Assembly (NCBI GenBank): GCA_030529845.1
Contig: JAUMWB010000003.1
Span: 248,001 to 312,000 of the forward strand
DNA from: Rothia sp. (in: high G+C Gram-positive bacteria)
GTDB lineage: Bacteria; Actinomycetota; Actinomycetes; Actinomycetales; Micrococcaceae
Length of the DNA: 64,000 nucleotides
Direction of reading: 5' to 3'
A program made the position numbers and the translations under genes. Below are positions 32,555-41,413 of the stretch, piece after piece; within the stretch, counting starts at the first letter, position 1, and every line of letters starts with the position of its first letter. Below the pieces are notes generated by a model. The model had not been told where the DNA came from. It made no database searches and worked only from the letters and a program-made list of their open reading frames with translations.

Positions 32555-34393
32555 ATGAAAAGCATCGCCAGAATCGTCAAAGCTACCAGGGAACTATGGT
32601 CCTACTTCATTGGCATCATCATCTGCGCGGTGCTGACCAGCGCAACCTCCCTGCTAGCCCCCTTCATCATCTCCGGGGCAACCGATACCGTGGTGAACCA
32701 CCTGAACGGTTCAGCCCCCACAACCGGAGCAACCATCGCCTGGTTTGCCGTGGCCTACCTGGTGGCCCAGCTGGTGAGCGTGCTGACCACTAACATCGGG
32801 GGCTATATCGGCGATGTGATGAGCCAGCGCATGCGTACTATCCTGTCGGTGCGCTACTACGAGAAACTGCTCTCCCTGCCGCTGTCCTATTTCGACACCG
32901 AGCTGACCGGCACCATTATCGCCCGTCTCAACCGCTCCATCACCGAAGTCACCAACTTCGTCAAAACCATGAGCAACACCTTTATCTCCCTGGTGCTCAC
33001 TACCGTGTCGGTGATCGCGATTAGCTCCCTCTACTACTGGCCCCTGGGGCTCCTGCTTATCGTCATCTTCCCGGTCTACTTCTGGCTCACCAGCAAGACC
33101 AGCGAAAAATGGCAGGTCTGGGAAGGCGAAAAGAACGAGAACATCGATATCGCATCAGGGCGGTTTGCCGAGGTCATCGGCCAGATTCGCGTGGTTAAAT
33201 CCTTTGGTCGCGAGCGCCGGGAACTCAGCGATTTCGGTGGCCGCTTTGAGAAAACTATCGGGCTCACCCGTGCTCAGTCCAAGTTCTGGCATTCTATGGA
33301 CGTTGCCCGTCTCTCCTTCCTCAATCTCATCTTCTTTGCCCTCTACCTGCTGATTTTCCTGCGTACTCTGGCAGGCGATTTCAGTATCGGCGACATGGTG
33401 CTGCTCATCCAGTTGCTGGCTATGGCCGTTGCCCCCATCAACTCCCTCTCCTGGATCGTTGACACCGCCCAGCGCGCTATCGCCGGTTCTAAGGACTACT
33501 TCGAGGTCATGGAGCGCCAGTCGGACGCCCGCGCCCTGGCTATTACCGCAGGAGCTGCCGGGGCGCGTCCTGCTTTAACTAGCCGCGAGGTAGCCAACCA
33601 GCTTTCAGCAGAGCCGGGGGACGAGCTCGTCCGCTTTGAGGGCGTAACCTTTGGCTACGAGGGTGAAGCGGATGTGCTGCACGGAATTGATCTTTCGGTA
33701 CAGCGTGGAGAACGCATCGCCTTTGTGGGGGAGTCCGGCGGCGGTAAATCCACCCTCATGGCTCTACTTGAAGGGCTCTATGACCCCCGTGAAGGCCGCG
33801 TGCTGGTGGATAGCATGGACATCGCCGGCAGTGATCTGGCCAAGGTCCGCTCGCTCATCGGTATGGTCTTTCAGGACGCCTCACTCTTCTCGGGTACCAT
33901 TGCCGAGAACATCGCCTACGGCCGTCCCGATGCTACCCGGGAGCAGATTATTGAGGCCGCTACGAGGGCGAACGCCCACGATTTTATCTCGAAGTTTGCC
34001 GATGGCTACGAGTCACTGATTGGTGAGCGCGGCCTGAAACTGTCGGGCGGTCAAAAGCAACGCATTGCGATTGCCCGGGCTATGCTCAAGGACGCCCCGA
34101 TTCTGATTCTGGATGAGGCGACCAGTGCCCTGGACACCAAGGCCGAGCGGGCCGTACAGAAGGGGCTGGAAGAACTGATGGAGGGCCGCACCTCCCTGAT
34201 TATTGCTCACCGTCTTTCCACCATTGCTACCGTGGACCGCATTGTCACCCTCAAGGAGGGCCGCATCGATGAGGTGGGCAGCCCTGCTGAGTTGGCGGCA
34301 TCCGGCGGTATCTACGCTGAACTGCTGGGCCTACAGACTGAGGGTGGTAAAGCGAGTAAGAAGAAGCTGCAGAGCTTCGACATCGTTGGCTAG
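32555..34393 (+). CDS. ABC transporter, fused permease and ATPase
   Basis: A 612-aa half-transporter of the exporter type. Six membrane helices lie in the first about 310 residues. The ATPase domain has Walker A GESGGGKST near residue 392, the signature LSGGQKQRIAIARAM near 494, Walker B ILILDEATSALD near 517 and the switch His in IIAHRLSTIA. It would act as a homodimer exporting a lipid, peptide or drug; no partner gene is adjacent. AAGGA precedes the ATG. A 63-nt structured repeat starts 7 bp after the stop. Confidence 0.92.
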   Translation: MKSIARIVKATRELWSYFIGIIICAVLTSATSLLAPFIISGATDTVVNHLNGSAPTTGATIAWFAVAYLVAQLVSVLTTNIGGYIGDVMSQRMRTILSVRYYEKLLSLPLSYFDTELTGTIIARLNRSITEVTNFVKTMSNTFISLVLTTVSVIAISSLYYWPLGLLLIVIFPVYFWLTSKTSEKWQVWEGEKNENIDIASGRFAEVIGQIRVVKSFGRERRELSDFGGRFEKTIGLTRAQSKFWHSMDVARLSFLNLIFFALYLLIFLRTLAGDFSIGDMVLLIQLLAMAVAPINSLSWIVDTAQRAIAGSKDYFEVMERQSDARALAITAGAAGARPALTSREVANQLSAEPGDELVRFEGVTFGYEGEADVLHGIDLSVQRGERIAFVGESGGGKSTLMALLEGLYDPREGRVLVDSMDIAGSDLAKVRSLIGMVFQDASLFSGTIAENIAYGRPDATREQIIEAATRANAHDFISKFADGYESLIGERGLKLSGGQKQRIAIARAMLKDAPILILDEATSALDTKAERAVQKGLEELMEGRTSLIIAHRLSTIATVDRIVTLKEGRIDEVGSPAELAASGGIYAELLGLQTEGGKASKKKLQSFDIVG

Positions 34394-34399
34394 GAAGGC

Positions 34400-34462
34400 A
34401 GGTACCATCTCAAGCAGAAATGACCACGAACTAGGTGGGTTTTTCTCACCTAGATGGTACCT
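34400..34462 (+). repeat. 63-nt GGTACC hairpin repeat, copy 1
   Basis: Perfect 11-bp arms AGGTACCATCT/AGATGGTACCT with a middle that contains GACCACGAACTAG. A related 63-nt copy is at 47685-47747. Both begin within 13 bp of the stop of an upstream plus-strand gene. Confidence 0.75.
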
Positions 34463-34484
34463 ATCGGGGTGTAAAAATTAAGGT

Positions 34485-34640
34485 ATGAAGAAAATTACCC
34501 TCACCACCTTATCCGGTGGGCTGGCCCTAGCCACCGCCGGTCACTTTGCCTTTTGGGGCTACCGCTACCTGACAACCGATCCCGCCCGTCGCTCCTGGAC
34601 GATTTTGCTAGGACCGGCCCGACACCTTACCGGAAAATAG
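34485..34640 (+). CDS. Small hydrophobic protein before dxr
   Basis: A 51-aa frame: MKKITLTTLSGGLALATAG start, a hydrophobic or aromatic middle HFAFWGYRYL, then TDPARRSWTILLGPARHLTG. It could be a single-pass membrane peptide. There is no proper ribosome site; TAAAAATT lies just upstream and may be a -10, giving a leaderless transcript. The stop lies 4 bp before the dxr ATG, suggesting coupling. I do not recognise a family, and it may be spurious. Confidence 0.4.
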   Translation: MKKITLTTLSGGLALATAGHFAFWGYRYLTTDPARRSWTILLGPARHLTGK

Positions 34641-34644
34641 AATC

Positions 34645-35949
34645 ATGCGATTTGGCTCAGCTCAGCGCTTTGGCGCCTCCCGCGAAACCCTCACCGACCA
34701 GCTAGCAGACTTCCTGAAAGATGGGCGGACGGTTACCCTGCTCGGCTCCACCGGCTCCATCGGCACCCAGGGGGTGCAGGTCATTGACCACCTTAATTCC
34801 CTGGCAGGGGCCGAAACCGGTAGCAAGGACGCTCCCGTGCGCGTTCTTGCCCTCTCAGCCGGGGCCCGCTCCCTACCCCTGCTGGCAGAGCAGGCTGCCC
34901 GCTTGCGTCCGCACCTGGTCGCCACCAGCGGCACCGAAGCGGACGCAACCACCCTGCGCTCGCTGTTAGCTGAGCTGGCACCGGGCTACAGCCCCCAGAT
35001 CGAGTGGGGGGCAGACGCAGCTGCCGCAGCTGCCCGGGCCGGGGCGGACGTCGTCCTCAACGGAGTTACCGGCTCTATCGGCCTGGAACCCACCCTGGCT
35101 GCCCTGCACGCCGGTTCCCAGGTGGCCCTGGCGAACAAGGAGTCCCTCATTGCCGGTGGTGAGCTGGTCAAGGCTGCCGTGGACGCCTCTGCCTTGGACC
35201 AGCCCATGATCCCGGTGGATTCTGAGCACTCGGCCCTGGCCCAGGCCTTGGCCTCGGGCACCGACCGAGAGATTGACCGGCTGGTGCTCACTGCCTCGGG
35301 CGGTCCCTTTAGGGGTATGACCTATGAGCAGCTGCGGGAGGTTACCCCGGCCCAGGCTCTGGCTCACCCCACCTGGGATATGGGCCTGGTGGTGACCACT
35401 AACTCGGCTTCTATGGTCAATAAGGCCCTGGAGGTCTTGGAGGCCCACCACCTCTTCGGCATTGACCTGGATCGTATCGATGTCACTGTCCACCGCCAGT
35501 CGGTGGTTCATTCTATGGTGCAGTTTGTGGACGGCTCCACCCTGGCCCAGGCCTCTCCGCCTACCATGTTGCTGCCCATTGCCTTAGGGCTAACCTGGCC
35601 CCACCGGATTCCGGGGATTGCGCAGCCCTGTGACTGGTCGCAGGCGAGCGAGTGGACCTTCGAGCCCCTGGATCATAAGGCCTTCCCCGCGGTGGAGATG
35701 ATTAAGCAGGCTGGTCAGCGGGGTGGCACCTTCCCTGCTGTCTTCAACGCGGCGAACGAGGAGGCGGTAGCTGCCTTCCACGCCGGGGCTATTCGTTTTA
35801 CCGACATGATTGAGGCAACCGGTCGGGTGCTCGATGAGCACGCTAGTTCTTCGGCCCTGGCTGAGTCAGGCTCCCTGACCTTGGATGCGGTGCTGGAGGC
35901 TGAAGCCTGGGCCCGCACCCGCGCCAACCAGATTCTAGGGCAGGCCTAG
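34645..35949 (+). CDS. dxr: 1-deoxy-D-xylulose 5-phosphate reductoisomerase
   Basis: The NADPH-dependent second enzyme of the MEP isoprenoid pathway; 434 aa, longer than the usual about 390-400 because of an N-terminal stretch and small insertions. VTLLGSTGSIGTQ is the NADPH loop; ALANKESLIAGGELV, PVDSEHSALAQAL with the metal-binding residues, and LTASGGPFRG follow; FNAANEEAVAAF is near the end. The ATG at 34645 is 4 bp after the small protein. ispG of the same pathway is 5.4 kb downstream. The pfl operon lies between dxr and rseP, which are often neighbours. Confidence 0.96.
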   Translation: MRFGSAQRFGASRETLTDQLADFLKDGRTVTLLGSTGSIGTQGVQVIDHLNSLAGAETGSKDAPVRVLALSAGARSLPLLAEQAARLRPHLVATSGTEADATTLRSLLAELAPGYSPQIEWGADAAAAAARAGADVVLNGVTGSIGLEPTLAALHAGSQVALANKESLIAGGELVKAAVDASALDQPMIPVDSEHSALAQALASGTDREIDRLVLTASGGPFRGMTYEQLREVTPAQALAHPTWDMGLVVTTNSASMVNKALEVLEAHHLFGIDLDRIDVTVHRQSVVHSMVQFVDGSTLAQASPPTMLLPIALGLTWPHRIPGIAQPCDWSQASEWTFEPLDHKAFPAVEMIKQAGQRGGTFPAVFNAANEEAVAAFHAGAIRFTDMIEATGRVLDEHASSSALAESGSLTLDAVLEAEAWARTRANQILGQA

Positions 35950-35967
35950 CCTCTCAGTAAGTACAAT

Positions 35968-36027
35968 AAGGACGCCCACCCCCGTTATCCTGCCCATCGG
36001 CAGGATAACGGGGGTGGGGCGTCCTTT
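35968..36027. terminator. Long hairpin between dxr and pflA
   Basis: A stem of about 27 bp with one bulged C, starting AAGGACGCC and ending GGCGTCCTT, with loop CATC. It lies between convergent genes and has short T-runs on both sides. The outer part of the stem carries the GGACGCC word in inverted pairing. Confidence 0.85.
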
Positions 36028-36040
36028 GTCTGATCAGAAC

Positions 36041-36922
36041 CTAGAAGACGGTCAGGCCTCGGGCCCGGAAGATGTCGCGGGCAGCTTCGGTGGCCTCACG
36101 GCTGGGCGGGTGCACGTCCTTGAGCTTGTAGTCGTAGCCCAGGGACTCCCACTTATCGGTACCCATCTGGTGGAAGGGGAGCACCTCAACGCGTTCAACC
36201 ACGTTGCGCCAGCGGCAGACGATGTCGGCGACCTTTTCGATATTTTCGGGATCGTCGGTGTAGCCGGGCACCAGCACAAAGCGGATCCAGATTTTCTTGC
36301 CCAGGGCTGAGAGCCTGTCGCCGAAGTCGATGGTGGGTTGTAGGGCGCGGCCGGTGAGCTGCCGGTAGACCTCTTCAGACCCCGATTTAACATCGAGTAG
36401 CACCAAATCAACGTTGTCGAGGAATTCGTCTGAAGCCTGAGCCCCGAGAAAGCCTGAAGTGTCGATGCAGGTGTGAATACCCAGGGATTTGGCGCTCATG
36501 AGGATGTTCTCGGCGAAGGGACGTTGCATGAGCACTTCTCCGCCTGAGATAGTGATGCCGCCGCCGGTGGCTTTAAAGACCTTACGCATGCGCTTAATCT
36601 TTTTGATGAGGTCGGCGGCCATGACGGGTTTGCCGTCCTTCATGTTGAAGGTGTCGGGGTTGTGGCAGTAGAGGCAGCGCAGGGGGCAGCCGTTCATGAA
36701 GATGGTCATGCGGGTTCCGGGCCCATCAACGGCAGTCACCAGCTCCCAGGAGTGTACTGAACCTAGCTGGCCTTCGCGCATGAGCTTGAGCTGGGCGCTG
36801 CGTTCGAGTTCTGTTAGCTCACCCAGGCCCCAGGTTCCGGCCCCGGAATGCCGGTCCGCCGGCGGAGCAAATGCTAGCTCGCCGGCGGTATCGGTTATCT
36901 CGTGAGAGATATCAAGTGACAT
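36041..36922 (-). CDS. pflA: Pyruvate formate-lyase activating enzyme
   Basis: A radical-SAM enzyme of 293 aa that places the glycyl radical on pyruvate formate-lyase. The [4Fe-4S] motif CPLRCLYC follows MTIFMNG, and GGGITISGGEVL and CIDTSGF are standard. There are about 47 residues before the usual start, so a downstream start (MREGQLGSVHSWEL) is possible; the ATG at 36922 lacks a strong ribosome site but lies 9 bp after the grcA-like stop. It is the third gene of the minus-strand operon pflB, grcA-like, pflA. Confidence 0.95.
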   Translation of the reverse strand: MSLDISHEITDTAGELAFAPPADRHSGAGTWGLGELTELERSAQLKLMREGQLGSVHSWELVTAVDGPGTRMTIFMNGCPLRCLYCHNPDTFNMKDGKPVMAADLIKKIKRMRKVFKATGGGITISGGEVLMQRPFAENILMSAKSLGIHTCIDTSGFLGAQASDEFLDNVDLVLLDVKSGSEEVYRQLTGRALQPTIDFGDRLSALGKKIWIRFVLVPGYTDDPENIEKVADIVCRWRNVVERVEVLPFHQMGTDKWESLGYDYKLKDVHPPSREATEAARDIFRARGLTVF

Positions 36923-36931
36923 GAAGAATCA

Positions 36932-37183
36932 CTAGGCTCCGTGGTGGAAGGTGCGGGAGAGTACGTCCAGCTGCTGTTCGCGGGTCAGGCGCACGAAGTT
37001 GACGGCGTAGCCTGAGACGCGGACGGTCAGGTTGGGGTACTTGTCGGGGTTCTCCATGGCGTCCTCAAGGGTTTCGCGGTTGAGGACGTTGATGTTGGCG
37101 TGGTAGAGGCCCTTGGGGGCGGTCTTGTTGGCGCGGTTTGCCTTCATGGAAGCGAGGCGCTCTTCGTAGGTCTTGACGGCCAT
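36932..37183 (-). CDS. grcA: Stand-alone glycyl-radical domain of pyruvate formate-lyase
   Basis: An 83-aa protein that matches only the C-terminal end of Pfl[21 protein letters not shown], then [20 protein letters not shown] with the radical Gly58, ending SRTFHHGA. The N-terminal 25 residues ([16 protein letters not shown]) are not from PflB. The PflB encoded just upstream ends before this domain, so this protein is expected to supply the radical glycine in trans, like E. coli GrcA/YfiD does for damaged PFL. AAAGGAG precedes the ATG, so it is made as its own protein. The symbol is by similarity. Confidence 0.88.
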   Translation of the reverse strand: MAVKTYEERLASMKANRANKTAPKGLYHANINVLNRETLEDAMENPDKYPNLTVRVSGYAVNFVRLTREQQLDVLSRTFHHGA

Positions 37184-37221
37184 GATGTTCTCCTTTGAGA
37201 GTGATGTGGTTGGGATATGGA

Positions 37222-37331
37222 GGCGACCCAGGTTCGCAGCGAAGCTGCTGGCTCGGTGGCTGGCGTGAATCGCCTTGTGAGCGAAGCGAACCAGGCGAGA
37301 GGGTCGGCAGCGAGCGCGAACCTGGGGAGCC
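37222..37331 (-). repeat. Variable-arm structured element, copy 3 (in pfl operon)
   Basis: 110 bp between pflB and the grcA-like gene, 11 bp after the pflB stop and oriented with it. The arms GGCGACCCAGGTTCGC and GCGAACCTGGGGAGCC pair at 14 of 16 positions. Read on the minus strand, the core GACCCTCTCGCC and GGCGATTCACGCCAGCC matches the copy after infB. Confidence 0.75.
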
Positions 37332-37342
37332 GTTCTGTAGTT

Positions 37343-39460
37343 TTAGTCCTCTTCAGGAATAAATCCTGCGTCCAAGATTCCGACCAGGTTGGTGACCTGT
37401 TCTTCCTTGGTGCGGCCGAGGGCGGTGGGGGTGATGGTGTTGGTCAGGGAGATGCCGTCGAGGGCGTCTTCGTAGTCCAGCTTGCCAACCGAGAGCATGG
37501 AGGCGACCATGCCGTGGGTGTCCATGCCGTTTTCGGGGTTGGCGCCGGGGGAGAAGGGGGTGCCTGCGCGGTGGCCGGAGGGGAAGTTACCGGTTGCCTT
37601 ACCGTAGACCACGTTGGAGGTGATGGTCAGTACCGACTGGGTGGGGATGGCGTCGCGGTAGAGGGGGATGGCCTTGATTTTCTCCATGACGGTGTGGACG
37701 ATGGTGGCGGCGATGTCGTCGGCACGGTCGTCGTCGTTGCCGTAGGTGGGGAAGTCGCCTTCGGTGATGTAATCGACGATGAGGCCGGTTTCGTCGCGGA
37801 CGGGGGTGACCTTGGCGTACTTGATAGCGGCAAGGGAGTCAGCAACGATGGAGAGGCCGGCGATACCGCAGCCCATGGCTCGGATGATGTCTGAGTCGTG
37901 GAGGGCCATTTCGATGGACTCGTAGGCGTACTTGTCGTGGCTGTAGTGGATGATGTTGAGGGCCTCGACGTAGGTGGCGATGACCCAGTCGAGCATTTCT
38001 TCGTACTTGAGCCAGACTTCGTCGAAGTCGAGGGGGCCGTCGCCCTTGATAGGTTCGTAGCCTTCGACGATGAGTTTGCCGCTCATTTCGTCGCGTCCGC
38101 CGTTGATGGCGTAGAGCAGGGCTTTGGCGGCGTTGACGCGGGCGCCGAAGAACTGCATCTGCTTGCCGATTTTCATGGGGGAGACGCAGCAGGCGATGGC
38201 CACATCGTCGCCCCACTGTTCACGAATCTGGGGGTCGGATTCATACTGGATGGAAGAAGTCTCGATGGAGATGGCGGAGCAGAATTCCTTGTAACCGGTG
38301 GGGAGGTTTTCGTCCCAGAAGATGGTGATGTTGGGTTCGGGGGCGGGGCCTAGGTTACGGAGGGTCTGTAGCAGGCGGAAGGAGGTCTTGGTGACCAGGG
38401 TACGGCCGTCGTCGGCGAAACCGCCGTCTGACCAGGTGGCCCAGTAGGGGTCGCCGGAGAAAATCTGGTCGTAGTCGATGGTGCGCAGGAAGCGGACGAT
38501 GCGGAGTTTGATGACGAGGGCGTCAATCATTTCCTGGGCGTCGGTTTCGGTGATGAGGCCGGCGGCTAGGTCGCGTTCGAAGTAGACGTCGAGGAAGCCG
38601 GAGAGGCGGCCGATGGACATGGCGGCGCCATCCTGGGACTTGACCGAGGCCAGGTAGGCGAAGTAGGTCCACTGGACTGCTTCTTGGGCGGTGCGGGCGG
38701 GGCCGGAGATGTCAAAGCCGTAGAGGGCTGCCATCTTCTTGAGGCGCTTGAGGGCCTTGATCTGTTCTGAGTGTTCTTCGCGGAAGCGGGCCCAGTGTTC
38801 TGAGAAGCCCTGGTCGCCTGCTGCGTGCTTGGCGCGTTCTTTATCGGCGATGAGGTTGTCGACGCCGTAGAGGGCTACGCGGCGGTAGTCGCCGATGATG
38901 CGGCCGCGGCCGTAGGCATCGGGTAGGCCGGTGATGATGTGGGAGGAGCGAGCTGCGCGGATGCGGGGGGTGTAGATATCGAAGACGGCGTCGTTGTGGG
39001 TTTTGCGGTATTCGGTGAAGATTTTCTTGATGTTTTCATCGGGTTCTTTACCGGCTTCGCGGATGGCGGTCTCGACCATGCGCCAGCCGCCGTTGGGCAT
39101 CATGGCGCGCTTGAGGGGCACATCGGTCTGGAGGCCGACAACGACGTTATCGTCCTCTGAGATGTAGCCTGCGGGGAAGGCGTCAATTTCTGCGGGGGTG
39201 TGGGTGTCGACGTCATAGACGCGGTTTTTGCGTTCGACGGAGAGGTAGTTCTTTTCGAGGGTGTCCCAGACGCGCAGGGTCTTGTCGGTGGGACCGGCAA
39301 GGAAGGCCGCGTCGCCTTCGTAGGGGGTGTAGTTAGCAAGGACGAAGCCGCGCACGTCGATGCTGTCTTGCCAGGGGCCGGGGGTGAAGCCTTCCCAGGC
39401 GCTTGCGGATTGTTCGTTGACAAAAACTCCCGTTGTGGGGGCTTCAACCTGTGCAGTCAT
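37343..39460 (-). CDS. pflB: Pyruvate formate-lyase lacking its glycyl-radical domain
   Basis: A 705-aa formate C-acetyltransferase, converting pyruvate and CoA to acetyl-CoA and formate without oxygen. The catalytic pair Cys424-Cys425 lies in IACCVSPMKIGKQMQFF. SNVVYGKATGNFPSGHRAGT and the last NLVGILDAGFIPEED match PflB up to the point where the glycyl-radical loop (RVSGYAV) should follow, but a stop comes instead; the loop is encoded by the next gene. Normal PflB has about 55 more residues. The ATG at 39460 has CGAGGAG upstream; a longer frame reaching 39580 runs into the promoter. Expression is likely to respond to low oxygen, but I see no certain FNR-type site. Confidence 0.95.
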   Translation of the reverse strand: MTAQVEAPTTGVFVNEQSASAWEGFTPGPWQDSIDVRGFVLANYTPYEGDAAFLAGPTDKTLRVWDTLEKNYLSVERKNRVYDVDTHTPAEIDAFPAGYISEDDNVVVGLQTDVPLKRAMMPNGGWRMVETAIREAGKEPDENIKKIFTEYRKTHNDAVFDIYTPRIRAARSSHIITGLPDAYGRGRIIGDYRRVALYGVDNLIADKERAKHAAGDQGFSEHWARFREEHSEQIKALKRLKKMAALYGFDISGPARTAQEAVQWTYFAYLASVKSQDGAAMSIGRLSGFLDVYFERDLAAGLITETDAQEMIDALVIKLRIVRFLRTIDYDQIFSGDPYWATWSDGGFADDGRTLVTKTSFRLLQTLRNLGPAPEPNITIFWDENLPTGYKEFCSAISIETSSIQYESDPQIREQWGDDVAIACCVSPMKIGKQMQFFGARVNAAKALLYAINGGRDEMSGKLIVEGYEPIKGDGPLDFDEVWLKYEEMLDWVIATYVEALNIIHYSHDKYAYESIEMALHDSDIIRAMGCGIAGLSIVADSLAAIKYAKVTPVRDETGLIVDYITEGDFPTYGNDDDRADDIAATIVHTVMEKIKAIPLYRDAIPTQSVLTITSNVVYGKATGNFPSGHRAGTPFSPGANPENGMDTHGMVASMLSVGKLDYEDALDGISLTNTITPTALGRTKEEQVTNLVGILDAGFIPEED

Positions 39461-39524
39461 GATGAGTGCTCCTCGTGAAGTGATGGGGTGGCGCCTTTGC
39501 TGAGGTGGTGCGCTTTCTTCTTCC

Positions 39525-39552
39525 ATTGTGCCTAGTTTGCCCGGTAAAACAA
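39525..39552 (-). promoter_or_regulatory. Possible pflB promoter
   Basis: Minus strand: TTGTTT (39547-39552) and CACAAT (39525-39530), 16 bp apart, about 65 bp before the ATG. Confidence 0.35.
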
Positions 39553-39714
39553 AATAGGTATGGTAAATGCTTAAAAACACTAATATGTGCTATTGGGCGG
39601 TATCTCACCATGTCAAAGCGACTATTTTGGGTTAATACTCCCTTGTGTGCCGCCTGCCCCCTGCCCGAATAAGGCAGAGAAAACCCCTCTTTAACACTTT
39701 GTGACGTAAAGGCT

Positions 39715-39729
39715 CTTTTGACTCAAAAG
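39715..39729. promoter_or_regulatory. Palindrome between pflB and rseP
   Basis: CTTTTGA-C-TCAAAAG is a perfect 7-bp inverted repeat around one base. It sits between divergent genes in a 424-bp AT-richer gap with no gene. It could be an operator for oxygen or redox control of pflB; the regulator is unknown. Confidence 0.35.
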
Positions 39730-39884
39730 TAAAGGTAAAAACCACCTCAAAGACCCACCTGCTCTACCCCTTTGTGGGCAAATTCCAAGGCATGCTGAGG
39801 AGACATCTCCCAGTCCTATGACGTACTCTGGCAGATGACCTGCCCAAGCACCCCGGGCGCCGCATCTACAAGGAGCACCCCCGC

Positions 39885-41231
39885 GTGACCGTCCTACTGT
39901 TCATCATCGGTGTAGCGCTGATGGCCCTGGCTATCGCCGCATCTATTGCCCTACACGAGCTGGGGCACCTGGTGCCCGCCAAACTCTTTGGTGTGCGCGT
40001 GCCCCAGTACATGATTGGCTTTGGCAAGACGATCTTCTCCTGGCGGCGCGGGGAAACCGAATACGGCTTCAAGGCCCTGCCCCTGGGTGGCTACATCTCC
40101 ATGATTGGCATGTACCCGCCCGGCAGAGACGGAGCGGACGGGCGCGCCGGCGGCACCAGCCCCCTGCAGCAGCTTGCCCGAGAAGCAAGGGCGGCGGACG
40201 CCGAACGTATTACCGAGGCAGACCAGGGCAGACTTTTCTACCAGTTGCCGGTCTACAAGCGCATCATCATTATGCTGGGCGGGCCTTTCATGAACCTGCT
40301 CATCGGTGTGGTGGCAACCATGGTGCTGGTCACCGGTTTTGGCTCCTATCAGCCGACCACCAGCGTCCAGACCGTTGCCCAGTGCGTGCAAACCGTGGAA
40401 TCCACTAACGCCAACACAGCCAACTCCACCGAATGCGGGGTCGAAGACCCTCGGTCACCCGCCAATGCGGCGGGCCTGCAACCGGGGGATACCGTCACTG
40501 CCTTTGCCGGGCAGACCATTACCAGCTGGGACCAGCTGACCGAGCTCATTCGCACTAACGCCGATACCGAGGTGCCCCTCACCGTAGAACGCAGTGGGCA
40601 GAGCCTAGAGCTGACCATTACCCCCATGCTGACGGTGCGCCCCATCTACGACGAGCTGACCGGAACCTATCTGGCCAACTCCGATGGCAGCTATCAGACC
40701 CAGGAGGTTGGCTTCATCGGTATTAGCCCCTCTAGCGAGCTCACCCCCGGAACTATTGGCGAGGTGCTGCCCACTGTTGGTGAATCACTAGAACGCATCG
40801 GAGCGACCTTGATTAAGCTACCCGCCCGCGTCTACGGGGTAGCGGTCACCCTGGTCACCAACGGCGAGCGCGACGCCAACAGCCCCGTTTCCGTCGTGGG
40901 CGTAGGTCGTATCGCCGGGGAAATCGCTGCCCATGACCAGATCATTCTGCGCGATAAGGCAGCCTCCCTGGTATCCCTGGTCGCCCAGATGAACCTCATG
41001 CTTTTTGCCTTCAACCTCATCCCCCTACTGCCCCTCGACGGTGGGCACGTGTTGGGCGCCCTTTGGGAGGGCTTCCGCCGCAAGAGCGCCAAGCTGCTGG
41101 GACGGCCCGACCCCGGCCCCTTCGACCCCGTCAAGTTGCTACCCCTGACCTACCTGGTCGCTGGTGCTTTCTTGCTGATGACCATGATTTTGGTAGCCGC
41201 CGATATCTTCAAGCCGGTGAGTATTTTGTAG
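39885..41231 (+). CDS. rseP: Site-2 protease, M50 family (RseP/Rip1-like)
   Basis: A 448-aa intramembrane zinc metalloprotease. HELGH (His24, Glu25, His28) in the first helix is the active site; FKALPLGGYISMIGM follows. A PDZ domain lies at about residues 185-250 (NAAGLQPGDTVTAFAG), and NLIPLLPLDGGHVLG near the C-terminus is the second conserved motif, followed by a last helix. In mycobacteria Rip1 cuts anti-sigma factors and controls envelope lipids. The GTG start has AAGGAG 9 nt upstream. The gene order with dxr and ispG is typical, although the pfl operon separates it from dxr here. Confidence 0.95.
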   Translation: MTVLLFIIGVALMALAIAASIALHELGHLVPAKLFGVRVPQYMIGFGKTIFSWRRGETEYGFKALPLGGYISMIGMYPPGRDGADGRAGGTSPLQQLAREARAADAERITEADQGRLFYQLPVYKRIIIMLGGPFMNLLIGVVATMVLVTGFGSYQPTTSVQTVAQCVQTVESTNANTANSTECGVEDPRSPANAAGLQPGDTVTAFAGQTITSWDQLTELIRTNADTEVPLTVERSGQSLELTITPMLTVRPIYDELTGTYLANSDGSYQTQEVGFIGISPSSELTPGTIGEVLPTVGESLERIGATLIKLPARVYGVAVTLVTNGERDANSPVSVVGVGRIAGEIAAHDQIILRDKAASLVSLVAQMNLMLFAFNLIPLLPLDGGHVLGALWEGFRRKSAKLLGRPDPGPFDPVKLLPLTYLVAGAFLLMTMILVAADIFKPVSIL

Positions 41232-41413
41232 GGGTAGAGCGGACTTGGCGGGGCATCTCTGCTCCGCCCTTGCTCATCCATTCCAATCAGCTGCGAGGGC
41301 GTCCCTGCCCCTGTGTGCTTTAGCTCAACCGCTCTTTGAGCTGAAGCGTGGCACAATAGATAGTTGAACAGGTGCGCATTGACCGCACCGCCAAAGAACC
41401 TTTGGAGGAAGAT

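Noticed and set aside
36932-37342. Split pyruvate formate-lyase explained as a nonsense or frameshift pseudogene
   Set aside because: The small gene has its own ribosome site, its own N-terminus and all key residues, and the body ends cleanly before the domain. A recent accident would leave homologous sequence in the gap, and none is seen.
37217-37894. A 225-codon plus-strand frame opposite the end of pflB
   Set aside because: It begins inside the structured repeat and mirrors conserved PflB codons; its Gly/Val-rich protein is typical of antisense frames.
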